A stretch of DNA of 64,000 nucleotides from Sphagnum compactum. Its lineage: Eukaryota > Bryophyta > Sphagnopsida > Sphagnales. The stretch spans positions 11,222,001 through 11,286,000 of the forward strand of contig OZ234498.1 of the NCBI GenBank assembly GCA_965153455.1, given 5' to 3'. A model generated the notes under the pieces. It did not search any database, had not been told where the DNA came from, and was given only the letters and a program-made list of their open reading frames with translations. This document shows, one piece after another, positions 52,130 through 64,000 of this stretch. The number at the start of each line of letters is the position of its first letter. Position 1 is the first letter of the stretch. A program made the position numbers and the translations under genes.

Positions 52130-52310
52130 TGCATGATTTAAATATGATAATTCATAAATAAAAAAATTTGCACACATTAATGCATATGATTTTAAAATAG
52201 TGATTCTTTGAAAAAATCTTTGTACAAATTAATGTATATGCATAGTTAAAATATAATAATTTATTTATTTTAAATTTGCACATATTAATGTGCATGATTC
52301 AAATATAATG
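52130..52310. repeat. Degenerate minisatellite, three to four units
   Basis: Units contain aaatttgcacacattaatgc, atatgatt and aaatatgataatt, spaced 65-75 bp, with substitutions between copies. Confidence 0.65.
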
Positions 52311-52758
52311 AGTTGCTATAAATTTTTCAAATCACAAGATCTCTTATTGCACTATTGATGCCATTGAAAAGCCTTTGATAGATAGGGGTACACTAAGTTG
52401 GTTTTATAATGTTTTCAATTAATGATGATGAAGTTATTGAATATTGAACAAAATTTTCATTAAAAATTCATTAAATTTAAATCAAAACAAAAAATCATTA
52501 GAGAACTTGGGCATCCTCTTGATACTTAGGAAAGTAATTAAAAATTTATTTATTTATTTATTTATTTTGTAATCCTGGTGCAGTTTGGCCACCTGCAGGA
52601 GCAGGTGTTTTAATTATAGTAACCTGGTCCTTGAAAAACCCTTTGTTTTTGGGGTAAAAAATTTTCAAGAAAAGCTTTAGTAGGGGGGTCATAGCCTCAA
52701 TTTTTATTTATTTTTCCACATTTGAGTGAAATTTTGCACAATTTTTAGTTTTTGGTCT

Positions 52759-52867
52759 GTGATTATCATCCATAAGCTGATTTAGCCAAATTTGGCTATT
52801 AAAAAATATGAAAGGAAAAAAGGTTTAAACATTCTTATATGTTATTAGCCTACCTAATTGAACCATG
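52759..52867. repeat. Palindrome-centred dispersed repeat, copy C
   Basis: This is the inverted partner of 49067-49160, centred on TAGCCAAATTTGGCTA at 52783-52798. The left flank (gattatcatccataagctga) also resembles the flank of the copy at 25021. Confidence 0.75.
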
Positions 52868-54187
52868 TGTAATAGAAATCTCATGATTTCTCTAGAGTTT
52901 TGGGAAATCACTGAATTTGTGATTGAAAAAATTTCCATAATTTCGCAAGAATGCTAACTTTTGCACTAAAGAGAAAAGGCTCCTTCATGAAATGCAACAT
53001 ATAAAGATTTTCATAAATATTCTTAATTAACAATAAAAATAGAATATCCCTTTTCTTGCATGGCAATGAAGTTTTTTTTTTTTTTTTTTTTGTGGCGAAA
53101 TTTCACCACTTGGCAACCGAAAAGAAGGAGCTACAACTTGTACACATGTTTTTTTGGGTGGAAAATGGCTCAAAAAGTTGCCATATTTAAACAATTTTTA
53201 AAAAATTGCCATATTTTGATCATAGGTTCTTGCTTGCATGTCGCCAGTTTTAGTAGGGATCAAAAGTTTTGAAATTGCCCATATTTTTGGAGGATTTGGG
53301 CAGATTTCTAGCTTCTTTTTCTTGGTGTGGAAATGGCCATATTTAATTAATAATTCTAATGGTTCACATAGTATTCCTAGATTTTCTACTTCTCTGTTTG
53401 ATTTATAGCCATATTTGGCTAAACCCCTCTTGGGGCCAATCGCCATTTTTGAAGCAACATGACAAAATTGAAAAAAAAAAAAAACACTGCCCTCACCCCC
53501 CAAAAAAAAAAAAAAAAAACAAATAACCAAAGGGAAATAAAATGACATAGGTCTACTACAACAAGCAATGAATAGGTACCTACTCAGTAGCCTTATCTGC
53601 ACCAAGGCGATAACAGCTGGGGGCGTTAGCGTAACTTAGTACATACGGGCTTCAGTTAAGCTATGTCAATTTTCTAGTACTAACTAAACTGACCTAGTTT
53701 TAACTAGTTGGGAGCGTTTCTTAGCTGCTGCAGTCTAATCAGTAACTGAGCATCGAATTGCCCTTTGGTAATTAAGTTAACTATTGGTTACGTTAACTGA
53801 AAGCACAGCGAGACACCCCTTAACCTCTTGTTAACTTTAACCCCCGTGTCCCCTCCGCCCGTCCGCCACAACAGACCGAAGAAGAGTCCAAGTTGCGAAT
53901 TCCGATGGAAACAAGGAACTCAATCGATTGCACAATCGAAGAAAAAGCAGAATTCAGTTGCAGTGTCGAAAATTCAGCTTCTCGGAATCACAAGCTTTCT
54001 ACCGATACTGATTTTTGGAGAATCGGTCATGGAACGAGTGCACTGCAGTGAGGAATAGAAAAGTCTGTTGCTTGCTTGTTTTGAGTGCGTCTCTTTCTTT
54101 CTTTTTTTCTTTTTTTTGGGGTCTTTGGGTTTGCGAATTGGACGTCGGCGCGTAATAACATCTGAGAATTTTCGAAGTCAAGAAGCA
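52868..54187. other. AT-rich DNA, then upstream region of the ABC transporter gene
   Basis: AT-rich with A and T runs (53072-53091, 53500-53518) and a fourth, imperfect palindrome (TAGCCATATTTGGCTA at 53406-53421). From about 53600 the composition becomes more balanced, and many taac/gtta words occur up to 53840. The 5' UTR of the transporter is expected from about 53850. An in-frame TAG at 54056-54058 precedes the start codon, so the ATG at 54188 is the first in frame. Confidence 0.5.
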
Positions 54188-57100
54188 ATGGCAATGTTGT
54201 CATGTACTGTGAATGTTGTATCGCCTTTTGTTCAAAGCCTGCAACCTTCGCAAGCCTGGTGTAGCAGTAGTAGAAGGAGGATTACAGTAGGGAGCAAGTA
54301 TTGTTTTGGTTGCAAAGCTCAGGGAGATGGGTTGAGAAGAAGCGATGGAAAGGATGCGTGGAAGAGGAGGAAGAGCGAGTTTGGTTTTAGGGGTTTTGAG
54401 GGTTTTGTGCGCAAGAAGAGTGTGGAGGAGCGACAACAACAACGACGCACATGGCGGCGACTCGTGGTGCTTCACGCAGGAGCAAGAGCTGCGTACATAT
54501 CGGCTCCGGCTGATCCGCAGTTCCTGCGTGGGCCTGACGAGGATGAAATCAAGAGGGAGTTGCTGGGCGTGCTTCCTGTGGCCACGCGGGGACCCAAGCC
54601 CATCATCACCTGGGGTTTGGTGGGTAGTCTCCTGTGGCGGCAGAAGGTGCGTTTGGGATTGGCTTTGATGGCTCTTGTTGCTTCTACGGCGTGTACTCTC
54701 ACCATGCCTCTCTTCTCAGGTTAGTGTGTACAAGCTTCCCCTCATTCATGGCCAGCCCTATGGAAGAAAAAGATTTCCAACTCTGCAAGCAAGCAAAAAC
54801 CCTTTTGATTCTGCCTTAGATTGCTTCAAAGAGGAATGAATGAATTCACAGTTTGTGTTTTGAATGTGGCCCTGCAGGTAAATTCTTTGAGACTTTGATT
54901 GGAGCTCAGAAGGAGCCACTGCAGGAGCTGCTGGCAAAGCTTGGGCTTATCTATGTTCTAGAACCAGTGTTCACAGTGGTGTTTGTAACCAACATGGTGA
55001 ATGTGTGGGAGAAAGTGATGGCCAATTTGTGCTCCCAAGTGTTCCGTCGCATTCTTATTCAGAAGGTATGCAATCCAATTCACTGCATCAGCAGTCATGT
55101 ACTTTACCCCTTCCTTCCCTACTAGGGTTGCAACAGATTGCTTCCAGCTCAATGGTTTTGCCATGGTTTTCATCATTGCTTGCACCAAACCAAGGCTGAT
55201 CATGTTGATCAACTTTTGCATGGACATGTTTCTGTCTTTGTGTAGGTGGAATTCTTTGATCGGCACAAGGTACCAACAATACTGTGCCTGTTTTGTTTTT
55301 TTCTTATTTGTCTTTCCAGCATGATTGCTTTGTTGTGGGATTGCATTTATAGACTGTGTGCAATTTGTCTTTCAGATCACTAGTAAGGTGCTAGAGGACG
55401 ACATGTGGTTGTATCAAATGAACTGTTGTGTGTATCATCAGTGCCGGATTTACAGCCCTTTCTCTTTGCTTTTAGTGCTTGTGTCGTAGTTGTCTATGAG
55501 GGCTTCATGGCAGCACACATGACCAGGTTGGGGAACTCACATCGATTCTATCATCAGATTTGGGTGCCATCAAAGATATTGTGAACGAAAATGTTTCTCG
55601 AGACCGTGGCCTTCGGGCCTTTTCTGAGGTATCATTGCCTGCTTGGTTAGAATCAGTTCAAGATGGAAAAAATTTGCACTGTTATGCACTCCCAGACCAA
55701 TACCATCCTTGCAGTATTCTCAGGCATTCGTAGATTTCATCTTACATTCTCATGGCAAGAGTGAGAGTGATTGTTGATGTTGCTGACGTTGTGCAGCATC
55801 CTTTGTTTTGATGATATAGCAAAGTTGAATGGGGAGGTTACTATTTTCCATGCAGTTTTGTGAACTGTGGACTGTTCTGTGCACAGATGATGGGTGTACT
55901 ATTCATCCTGTTCTGGTTGTCACCACAACTTGCCCCTATACTTGCAATACTGATGATCTCAATCTCTGCAATTGTGGGTAAGGTGCAACTCTCTGGAAAC
56001 AAGAATAGAGCAAGGATTGTTGTCTGTTCTCCCATCACTTTTGCATGAAGGCCCTAGACCCTAACTCCTAGGTATTAGGCCTCTAAGTCTCTTATCTCTT
56101 ACCAAGGTTGGTTGGTTGGTTTCATGTGCAGCAATATACAAGCGTACCACAGTGGTGGTTTTCAAAGCATACGGCATGGCGCAAGCTCAAATTATTGAGT
56201 GTGCAAATGAAACTTTTTCTGCCATCCGTACGGTGAGGAATGATTTTCCAACAGCAGATGCAGTTGTTTCATGTCAGACATTGCTGTTATTACTACCAAT
56301 GAGATTGTCCTTTCAAGGTGGATACATGTGAAGCTGACCCAGTGTCTTAATGGTTTGTTATCTCTCTCTTTCATATGCTGGTGGACGAGTAGTGAGGGTA
56401 AACAGCCCCAGTAGCAGTTTTATATTCAAGGACTGTTTTTCCATGGAAAGACTGTTGACTCAGTGCCTGCATGCTCCGTGTAATGAATCTTCTTTTTTTC
56501 TACAGTCTCACTGTAGCATTTCACTGCAGGTAAGGTCGTTTGGAGGAGAGAGGCGGCAGACAAGCAGGTTTGATGAAGAGGTGAAAACTCTGCTTTCTTT
56601 TGGACTGATCACCTGGAGATGTAAAGAAGCAGGAGGTTATCAACATTGGAATATGTGTTCCTTAGGTGTTGTGAGGAAGCTGCTGTGTTGCAGCTCAGCT
56701 ACTCTTTACTGAAGCCATTGGTGGTTGTAACAGGTACTGGCATACCAGAAGAGTGGGAATAAGCTTGGCTGGCTCAAATCAACAAATGAGTCTTGGACTC
56801 GAATAGCAATCTATGTGTCACTTATGGCACTCTATGTTCTTGGTGGAAGTAAAGTGAAAGCGGTGAGTGAGTATTACTGCTTCTACCTCAAAGGACTCTC
56901 TGCTCTTGTAGTTGTGTTTAGTTGTTCCTTCACAGATGTTGTTCTTCATTGTTTTCTGTTGGCCTCACCGATTAATCTGAGGGCACAGATTCTATTTTCG
57001 TCATAATGTGCATGAGGCTTTGCAGAGCTTTCTCCTTTTCAAACCACCCACTAGCAACCCATCTTATATATATAAGATCTCTTGATTCTCATATGAGTTA

Positions 57101-59981
57101 GTGAATTGCTTGATTGCAGGGACAACTTTCTGTTGGCACGATGGTGTCTTTCATTGGATACACATTCACTTTGACTTTTGCAGTAAGCAGTCTGCACTGT
57201 TTGCCAAACCCTTCTTTCTGAGTTCCTGTGCCATACTATCCAGCAGCAAAAGTTCCTATTTGTCAGTTACATTGTAGTTGAAAAGACACTGCATTGAGAT
57301 GCGGTGTAAGAAGTGGAGAAAGGCAACACTGCTGGAGTGCATACATATTGCTAGGTGGTGTACACCAATCTAGCGTATTCACTGGTGCAGGTGCAAGGCA
57401 TGGTGAACACACTGGCTGACATTCGAGGCATGCTTGCAGCAGTGGAGCGTGTTAATAATGTGGTAGCCAGTGCTCAAGTTGATGAGTGGCTTGCTCATGG
57501 GCTAGAAAGAGAGGCTCGTGGGGAATTACAGGGTAACGGGGACTGTGTGAATCCCACCACAAATGAGATTGTTGCTTCTGAGGAGGATGCCATTAATGGA
57601 TCGACAATCCCTCTAAAGGTTGCAACAACAAATTTACCTGCAGTAGAATCACAGAGGACAGTCTGTGACTTGGCCTGGTCTGGAGATGTAGTGCTTGAAG
57701 GTATGCCCCCAGAGTTGTAACAAAGTGCAATGGATAGCTATCTGTGCTGTGTGTTGCCTGATTCCTTGTCTCATTGCAGAGATGCAGTTTTATGTCCAGA
57801 GGCTGGTTGCAGGCATGACAGATGTGTTATAGAGTGTGGAAAGCATCATATGTTGTTGGCGAAAAGTGTTGCAACAGTCATGCTGACATTGATAATTTAC
57901 TTCTTTCATTTCAGATGTGCACTTTGCCTACCCATTGAGGCCAGAAGCATATGTATTGAAGGGAATCACATTGAAGTTGGACCGTGGCACTGTGACTGCT
58001 GTGGTGGGTTCAAGTGGAGCCGGAAAGAGCACCATTGTGCAGCTACTTGCTCGCTTCTATGAGGTTTGTTCAACAAGCATTTGGAGTCTGTTGAAGTCCA
58101 CAAGCTGCTTTCTCTTTGCAGTCTTGTCTTTTGCTGTTACCATCAACTGTTTGTTCAGACAGTTTCACTCTTTCCCTGTTCAAGTATCTGCTTTGTTGTG
58201 CTTTGTCCAATTTCAGGCAAGCTCAGTGAAGTATTTGAGTCAGGCATGAAGTAGTTCTGAAACCGTGCTTTAATTTTGAAGACTAATGTGCTGCAGTGAA
58301 GGAGAAAAACTTAGAACTAAAGGCTTGAGATGCTGTTGTGTCAATTGCAGCCTTCAGATGGTCGAATCACTCTTGGTGGCACAGATGTACGAAAATTTGA
58401 CAAAACGGAATGGGCAAGGGCAGTTTCTTTAGTGAACCAGGTTAGTGTTCTTTGCCTAGCTTTTTACAATTTCTGCTAGGCATCGCCATTCTCATGTAGG
58501 CCATTTACTTCTCATGTTTACATACTGGAAATGACCAGAACTGATGTGTTTGGTGTGAGTGAGTGCTGCAGGAACCAGTATTATTTGCAATGTCAGTTGC
58601 AGAGAATATTGCATATGGGCTTCCCAATAAGGATGTCTCTCAAGAAGAAATTGTTGAAGCTGCAAAAGCTGCTAATGCACATGACTTTGTTGTAGGTCTC
58701 CCTGAGGTAAATTAATGCTGTAAGTCTATGCTTTTTACTTTCAGCATCAAAAGAAAAGTTTCCATGGCTCTTGGGAAATGAGATTGCTTGACCAAAATCT
58801 TGACCTTACAAAACCTGTGTGCTTACACATAGCCTTGCTAGTGGGAGGTTGCTATCCAATGAAATGGAGTTATTCCCATTGGTCATGGAAGGTTAGGCTG
58901 CTTTGTAGTTCTGAGTTCTTCTCCAAGAGTATAAAATCTTCCTTACATTAAGGCGTTGACTGTGTAGGGCTATGACACCCTAGTGGGTGAGCGTGGAAGT
59001 CTTTTGAGTGGTGGCCAACGCCAGGTATGCATGGATTGTTTTATTCAAAGAACCAAGTTGCTGTTGGTATATTTGAACTTTCAAGTATTCAATTCAGAAA
59101 AACCCAAGGGAAATCTTGATTGTGAAGCATTGAAGATTTAGCCTTGGTGCCTGATCAGATCAAATCAAATCAAATCAAAAGCACTCTTGGTTGCAGTACA
59201 AATGAAGTTCTCAGAGAAAGGTAGTAGTGCCAACTTGAGGTGTTGAAATGTGTGCAGAGGATAGCAATTGCAAGGGCAATATTGAAAAATGCTCCCATTC
59301 TCATCTTAGATGAGGTATGTCACCTGATCCACCTTTGTCTCCAGACAATTATAGTCCCTTGTTTATGTGCTCACCTCTTGCATGGTTTGAAGCCTTAAAT
59401 GGGACAAAACATGACCTGAAGTCTTTCTTGGAAGTAGGTTTTGCAAATCTTTCATGCCCCACTTAGATCTTTCCATACATGACTATAAGCTGAAATAGGC
59501 AAACAGTAACCACAAACATTGGAATGTGCAACTTGGCTTACTTGCAAACAAGCCTTTCATGTGCAGGCCACGAGTTCACTGGACAGTGTGAGTGAACGAC
59601 TTGTTCAAGTTGCTCTCAATCATCTCATGAAGGTCAGTTTTATTTCCCTCCCAATAGTTCTGGGGCAATAATCTGAAGGGTTGTTTAGATTGTATGAATT
59701 TTCATCCAGAGTTGCTGTAACAATTATCTGCAATATAAATGCAGAATCTGTTTACAGCAACGAGTGCAGTGAGCTGTGGGCTAATAAAAAAAAATGTTAT
59801 GTGGCTGCAGGGGCGCACAACTCTAGTAATAGCACACAGATTAAGCACTGTGCAAACTGCAAACCAGATTGCTGTATGTGAAAATGGGCTTGTCATTGAG
59901 AAGGGCACACATGCAGAGCTTCTTGCAAGTGGGGGTACTTATGCTTCTCTAGTGAATACTCAAAGGCTTTCTTTTGAATGA
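54188..59981 (+). CDS. ABCB28: Plastid half-size ABC transporter, ABCB28/NAP8-like
   Basis: Seventeen exons: 54188-54719, 54878-55065, 55246-55269, 55527-55628, 55887-55977, 56132-56232, 56530-56580, 56734-56862, 57121-57182 (or 57099-57182), 57391-57700, 57915-58063, 58351-58440, 58572-58706, 58968-59024, 59258-59314, 59567-59632 and 59811-59981. With the longer exon 9 this gives 778 aa. Residues 1-95 are Ser/Arg/Lys-rich, as in a chloroplast transit peptide. The membrane domain (about 150-420) matches NAP8 in blocks such as [34 protein letters not shown] and GGSKVKA. The ATPase domain has Walker [11 protein letters not shown]-loop VNQEPVLF, signature LLSGGQRQ, Walker B ILILDE followed by ATSSLD, and the H-loop AHRLST. 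One nucleotide-binding domain means it works as a dimer; the substrate is unknown. The exon 8/9 junction is one base out of frame with the best splice sites. Confidence 0.92.
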
Positions 59982-62843
59982 TTACCTATTGCTTGCCAAC
60001 AGGTGTGTCTTGAGTGGTAGCCAACTCATGACTGAGTCTTCCTGTTGCTTCTGTAAACACAACAGAAACTCAGGACACAGACATTGGTTTGCCTGAAATT
60101 TTGGGCTGATTATTATATACTTATCTACACCCATTGTCAGGAGCTGATGCAAACAGTTGGTAGTCATGGCAGCTTGTCACTGCGATCCATGATGAATGTG
60201 GTGATGGCCTGACACATTGTGAGCGACTCTCACAAGGTTATGACCACACTCAATTGTCATGTTTACCCTCATAGTGTTGTGGGGATTTCTCTGCAATATG
60301 CTTGCTAAGAGTTGTGTGTAAAATTAGAAATCCAGATAGCTTTTACCCATGTGTTGAACAGTTACCTATTGTATGATTGATTTTTATGCCCTTAATGCTG
60401 GGCTGATCAATGTAAAAGAAGACATATGTTGGTGCCATGTGTACAAAACCCAAACCCCACTGTTTTTGGATGATTGGTTTTAGTTTTTACCCAGTCACCA
60501 ATTATGGATACTTCAGTTATCCTTGTAATATCTATCACTACATCAGAGTGAATTGAACACAACCACATGCAAGGTGGTGGGTCTTGGACACTAGGAGCTC
60601 AGCTCAATGCCATTCAGAATTGTCTTTTGTTAGGCCATGGTGTTGCCTATGGTATATAGATTGTGCTGTTAATGCAGTTTTTAAACAATTTTCTTTTCAT
60701 TTCCAATGTCGTATGATTAGATTTGCCTTAAGTCATGGATAATTTTGTGACAGTCATGTCACAGGTTGTGCAATGGCAAAGAAAAATCTTCACACAAACA
60801 CAAGAAAGGACTTTTGAGTGTTGAACTGTGCAAACAATTTGTCATTCATATATGAAGGAACACTGGAAACATCATGAAAGATTGTGGAGAATGAGATGTT
60901 ATGTGTTGAATGGTGTGATTTACTCCAGACACAAGTATTAGCAGTTCTTGGTGCTGTGCAACTGACTTGGATGAAGGTAAATGCAATATGGAAAACTCTG
61001 CTTGTCTACTATGCTTGAAATGCAAATGCTTTTTACCCCACATGTAAGACTTCTTTTAGCACTGCTCCAAACAGTTTCACATGCTTCTAACATAATGGTC
61101 AGGAAGTCACTTACCTGCCTTTCAGCTTTTCTCCTGATGCTATTGCATTGGGGTCGAGTTGGTCTGCTTATCTCTGCCTGGTGCAAGTTCAAGGTCATAA
61201 GTGAATGTTTACCTACCTACAATTGTGACTGCTTCGGTTGTCAGTTGAGCAGCATCTGAGAGTGGATTCCTTCGTCCACAATGGTGCAAGACAACCATTG
61301 TAAAGAACCAAAGCCTTCCCTCAACACTATGCAGCAGTCCCAGGAACCGACCTAAGCTCTTCAAATGTATCTGGATCAAACCAATGCCTTTATAGGAGTT
61401 GCACTGAGGAATGCAGAGTCTTGAAAAGTGCTGAACAAGAGTAGCAGCAGTATCAAGAGGAATCATGGAGCAGAAAGCGTACCTCTGGCAAAATTTGGCA
61501 TCGTGACACCATAAAAAATGAGCAGAACACAACACACAGCATGCAATATAATAAAAATGTCCCTGAATCTGCCAGTAATGAATCATTCATCTCCACTTGA
61601 TACCAAATGTACTCTGGTCATGTGTTCAGAATTTCTGAGCATTTGCTACTACAAAATTCAGTTGCAAAGAGTACTCTAAGCGACCAAAAACTATCATGCA
61701 ACTTAACTTGGGCCCACAAATCCTCAATGTATCACAGGTCAAGCTATCACACCAACCAAGGTAAAAGGATAATCCAAGTACTGGAGGGGAGACTCAGGAA
61801 GGCACAGATTTGCATTCATTGGCTTTTTACTCACATGTTTTCCACCACTTTATCCAAGACATTTCAAAACACATGGGCACTTCCATTTCAATCCAATCCA
61901 AAACAATCAAATCCAAATTTCAAGTTCTCTTTAGATTGGTATCATGGAAATTACTACGAATGTAAGAAGATGATCCCACCATGTTATCAACTTTTCATAT
62001 TCAGCCACTACTCAGATTTCTGGCCTCAATCTAAACCAAAACCCAGAAGCTCCTCCCTTCTGGCCGGCAAACTGCTCCACTACCACCCTACTGCATGTCC
62101 TTGATTGTTGACTCATGCCATCACTGCAAATGAGGGAAGTACATGTGAGTCATGGAGAAGAGGAGGGAGCACATAGCTGCTCACAAGATGAACCTGTCAT
62201 ATCCAATGGACCTCAGGCTTCCAGTGACCATCCAATCCATAACTCCGCAGTTGGAAACACACATATATACACTTTTTGGCACTCGAAATATGGATTCTAA
62301 ATTATCTAGAGGGTGTAATTAGCATGCAAAAAAACAGCAGAGAGAAGATGTTCATCTTGGACATTTGGGGATTAAATACCACAACCTTCTAAAAGAGAGA
62401 GAAGCTTAAAACACTGCTTGTCTACAGTTGGGAAGGTTAAAGGTTCTGGGAGAATTAGAAAGTTGGTATTATTCCCAAAATGATGAAGAAAATTACATCT
62501 GATCTACTACATCACCTGGTATTGAAGGGGAGGGATGACGGACATAAATCCCTTTTTTGTGTCAGCCTTCATGCTCCTCACCCATAGATAAGTCACACCA
62601 GCCAAAGGGCAAACAGTTCTTCAAACATCACCTAACTCTGAACTGGAAGGTTGGTCAAAGCCGACAAAGATCAATGTGCTTGGAGTGAGTTCTTTAGTGT
62701 AGTCATACTTTCCCTGGCAATCTTCTAAGTCCCTAGTGGCCGATATTACTGTGTATTGACACAAAATTGCAGACCATTGAATGCAGGTTTAACAATCTAC
62801 AACCATCATTGGGTGAAGGTACAGGATTGCTATGATTTAGTTG
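59982..62843. other. Intergenic between ABC transporter and the right-end gene
   Basis: This starts with the transporter 3' UTR. The rest is mixed, moderately AT-rich DNA. Frames up to 165 aa (61607-62104) have no recognisable motifs, no convincing splice context and biased composition. No RNA gene or transposon end was recognised. Confidence 0.45.
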
Positions 62844-63455
62844 TCATTGCTTGACTCCCTGGTTAGCTTCTTGAAAGCCAGTTACTAAAGTACTTTTCCG
62901 ATATGAGATGCCATTCAAATCCTCAATAACCCACTTCAGCTCCACCATATCTGATATGGAGAAGTGCACATCCCCTTGTGAAAAATGGACCCCTGCCTTG
63001 CTATGATCATCAACATGAAGAGTTCCCTCAGCAAGCCTACTGAACCAGGAAACTAAGCCCTTTTGAGATCGACTGCCCTTGTTCTCAAGGTCCACCCCTC
63101 TGATGAAGCTGTCCTTCTTGCCTGCCTTCCCTTCCTGCATGGAAGGGGAAGATGTACAAGGGACGTTAGAAAGCAGAAGTTCCAAAGACAACACAGTGGA
63201 ATGTAAGGTGCTAGACTGCACACCTATCCAATGAAACAAGGAAAAAGTTGAGGCAACAAATATTTAATCATGTTCTGTTATGCATCTACTTGAGACTGCC
63301 CTAAAAATATTAGTCATGTGCCACTGATATGCCCTCTGAAACCCCCTGTGCAGTATGCCCACCTCAATGGATCTGTTATTGACACGGCAGACAAAGAACC
63401 CTGAATCACCTACTGCTCTCAATGTTGCCTCGCTTTGCTGGCCTCCACCAATCAC
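62844..63455 (-). CDS. Last two exons of an unrecognised minus-strand gene
   Basis: The penultimate exon is 63363-63455 (acceptor TGTATCAG|GTGATT, donor ATTGAG|GTGGGC) and reads VIGGGQQSEATLRAVGDSGF, then FVCRVNNRSIE. The last exon is 62844-63134 (acceptor CATGCAG|GAAGGG) and reads EGKAGKKDSFIRGVDLENKG, then SWFSRLAEGTLHVDDH, HFSISDMVELKWVIEDLNG and a TGA stop. Both exons are whole codons and in the same phase (31 and 97 codons including stop), and the intron borders are canonical, so this looks like real coding sequence. The upstream exons lie to the right, beyond 63456 or outside the window. The family is not recognised and no domain could be named. Confidence 0.65.
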
Positions 63456-64000
63456 CTGATACACAAAACCGCAGTGAAAGATTAGCACTGTTGCATTTTC
63501 CACTTCACTACTACTCTCCAAAACACCAATTGTGTTCATGACTTAACATAATTGTACCATGATGGCTTGAACTAACGATGTAGTCCCTGGTGCTCAACAT
63601 GTCATCAAGAGTTAAATATGTAGGTAACCATGTGAGGAACAAAAAGCAATAACTATATGGAGGAAAAAGAATATGAGACGAGCACAGACCTACACCCTAC
63701 CTGCAGAGAAGCACCTCTAAATCAAATACATTCTTAGCTTATCATGAAGTTCACTGGAGACCATGGTCCCATGTGGGCATGTCAGACAAGCACAAGGAGC
63801 ATTCCACCCTAACCTTATTTTAGTGAAGATTCATTTGTGTGCCATGACTTCATGATTGCCATGGCACACATGCATGCAGAACATCTCACCTAAACTCCAC
63901 ATGGTGCTCACCCATGTATGTCTATTTATGACAATCATGGGGTGATTGCTATCATTATTGAGTACTTTAGATAAGTTGAAGATGCAATTTTGTTGAGAGG
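63456..64000. other. Window edge, probably intron of the right-end gene
   Basis: No exon with consistent splice sites was found between 63456 and the edge. This is presumably an intron of the minus-strand gene that ends at 62844. Confidence 0.4.

Larger units (their letters stand above)
49161..52758. other. AT-rich DNA between the inverted repeat copies
   Basis: No gene found. It contains one member of a direct repeat pair (49741-49889 and 52341-52494). Another repeat of about 65-75 bp lies at 52130-52310. A weak SINE-like segment on the minus strand near 51040-51160 has a box-B-like ctcgagttctaccc. It is probably nested, decayed transposons. Confidence 0.45.

Noticed and set aside
53198-53605. 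135-aa minus-strand open frame
   Set aside because: It is full of A/T runs and palindrome-repeat sequence, with no motif and no neighbouring exons.
61607-62104. 165-aa open frame downstream of the ABC transporter
   Set aside because: Composition is erratic, it has no motif or splice support, and it lies in otherwise featureless intergenic DNA.

Overview
The window is nuclear DNA of a land plant. Its genes carry many small GT-AG introns, one encodes a plastid-targeted ABC transporter, and another is a plant-only agenet protein. Long AT-rich stretches hold decayed transposons. A broken DYW-type PPR gene, and protein sequences clearly diverged from flowering-plant versions as I remember them, point to a seed-free vascular plant, most likely a fern. 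That placement is inference and was not tested by search.

Layout. 0-1.1 kb: tandem duplication and the 3' end of an unrecognised gene. 1.1-6.8 kb: AT-rich repeats with one sharply GC-rich island (4.88-5.70 kb). 6.8-9.7 kb: two gene relics, a coiled-coil gene (minus) and the 3' half of an SRP54 gene (plus). 10.6-16.8 kb: two intact genes head to head, an AAGAB/p34-type adaptin-binding GTPase-like protein (minus, 6 exons) and GPN-loop GTPase 3 (plus, 9 exons). 17-24 kb: low-density DNA with a DYW PPR pseudogene, an unrecognised Gln/Ser-rich relic and a 35-bp hairpin. 24-37 kb: transposon-rich, with a decayed Ty3/gypsy pol, a CACTA element with its target duplication, a 425-bp foldback and a Tourist-like MITE.

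37.7-41.3 kb: a DUF2985/PLAC8 membrane protein gene (plus). 42.4-47.1 kb: a large agenet-domain chromatin-type protein (minus, 8 exons whose phases all close). 47.2-54 kb: AT-rich repeats built around a 16-nt palindrome. 54.2-60.0 kb: an ABCB28/NAP8-like plastid half-ABC transporter (plus, 17 exons) with a one-base frame problem at one splice junction. 62.8-63.5 kb: the last two exons of an unrecognised minus-strand gene.

The intact genes are ordinary housekeeping genes and do not form a pathway. The nearest thing to a functional pairing is the shared 0.9-kb 5' region of the AAGAB-like and GPN3 genes; both families act as assembly factors for large complexes (clathrin adaptors and RNA polymerase). 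I found no CRISPR array, no rRNA, no confident tRNA and no clearly new multi-gene system. Exon boundaries were placed by hand from GT/AG sites, reading phase and remembered family sequence. They were not checked against transcripts.
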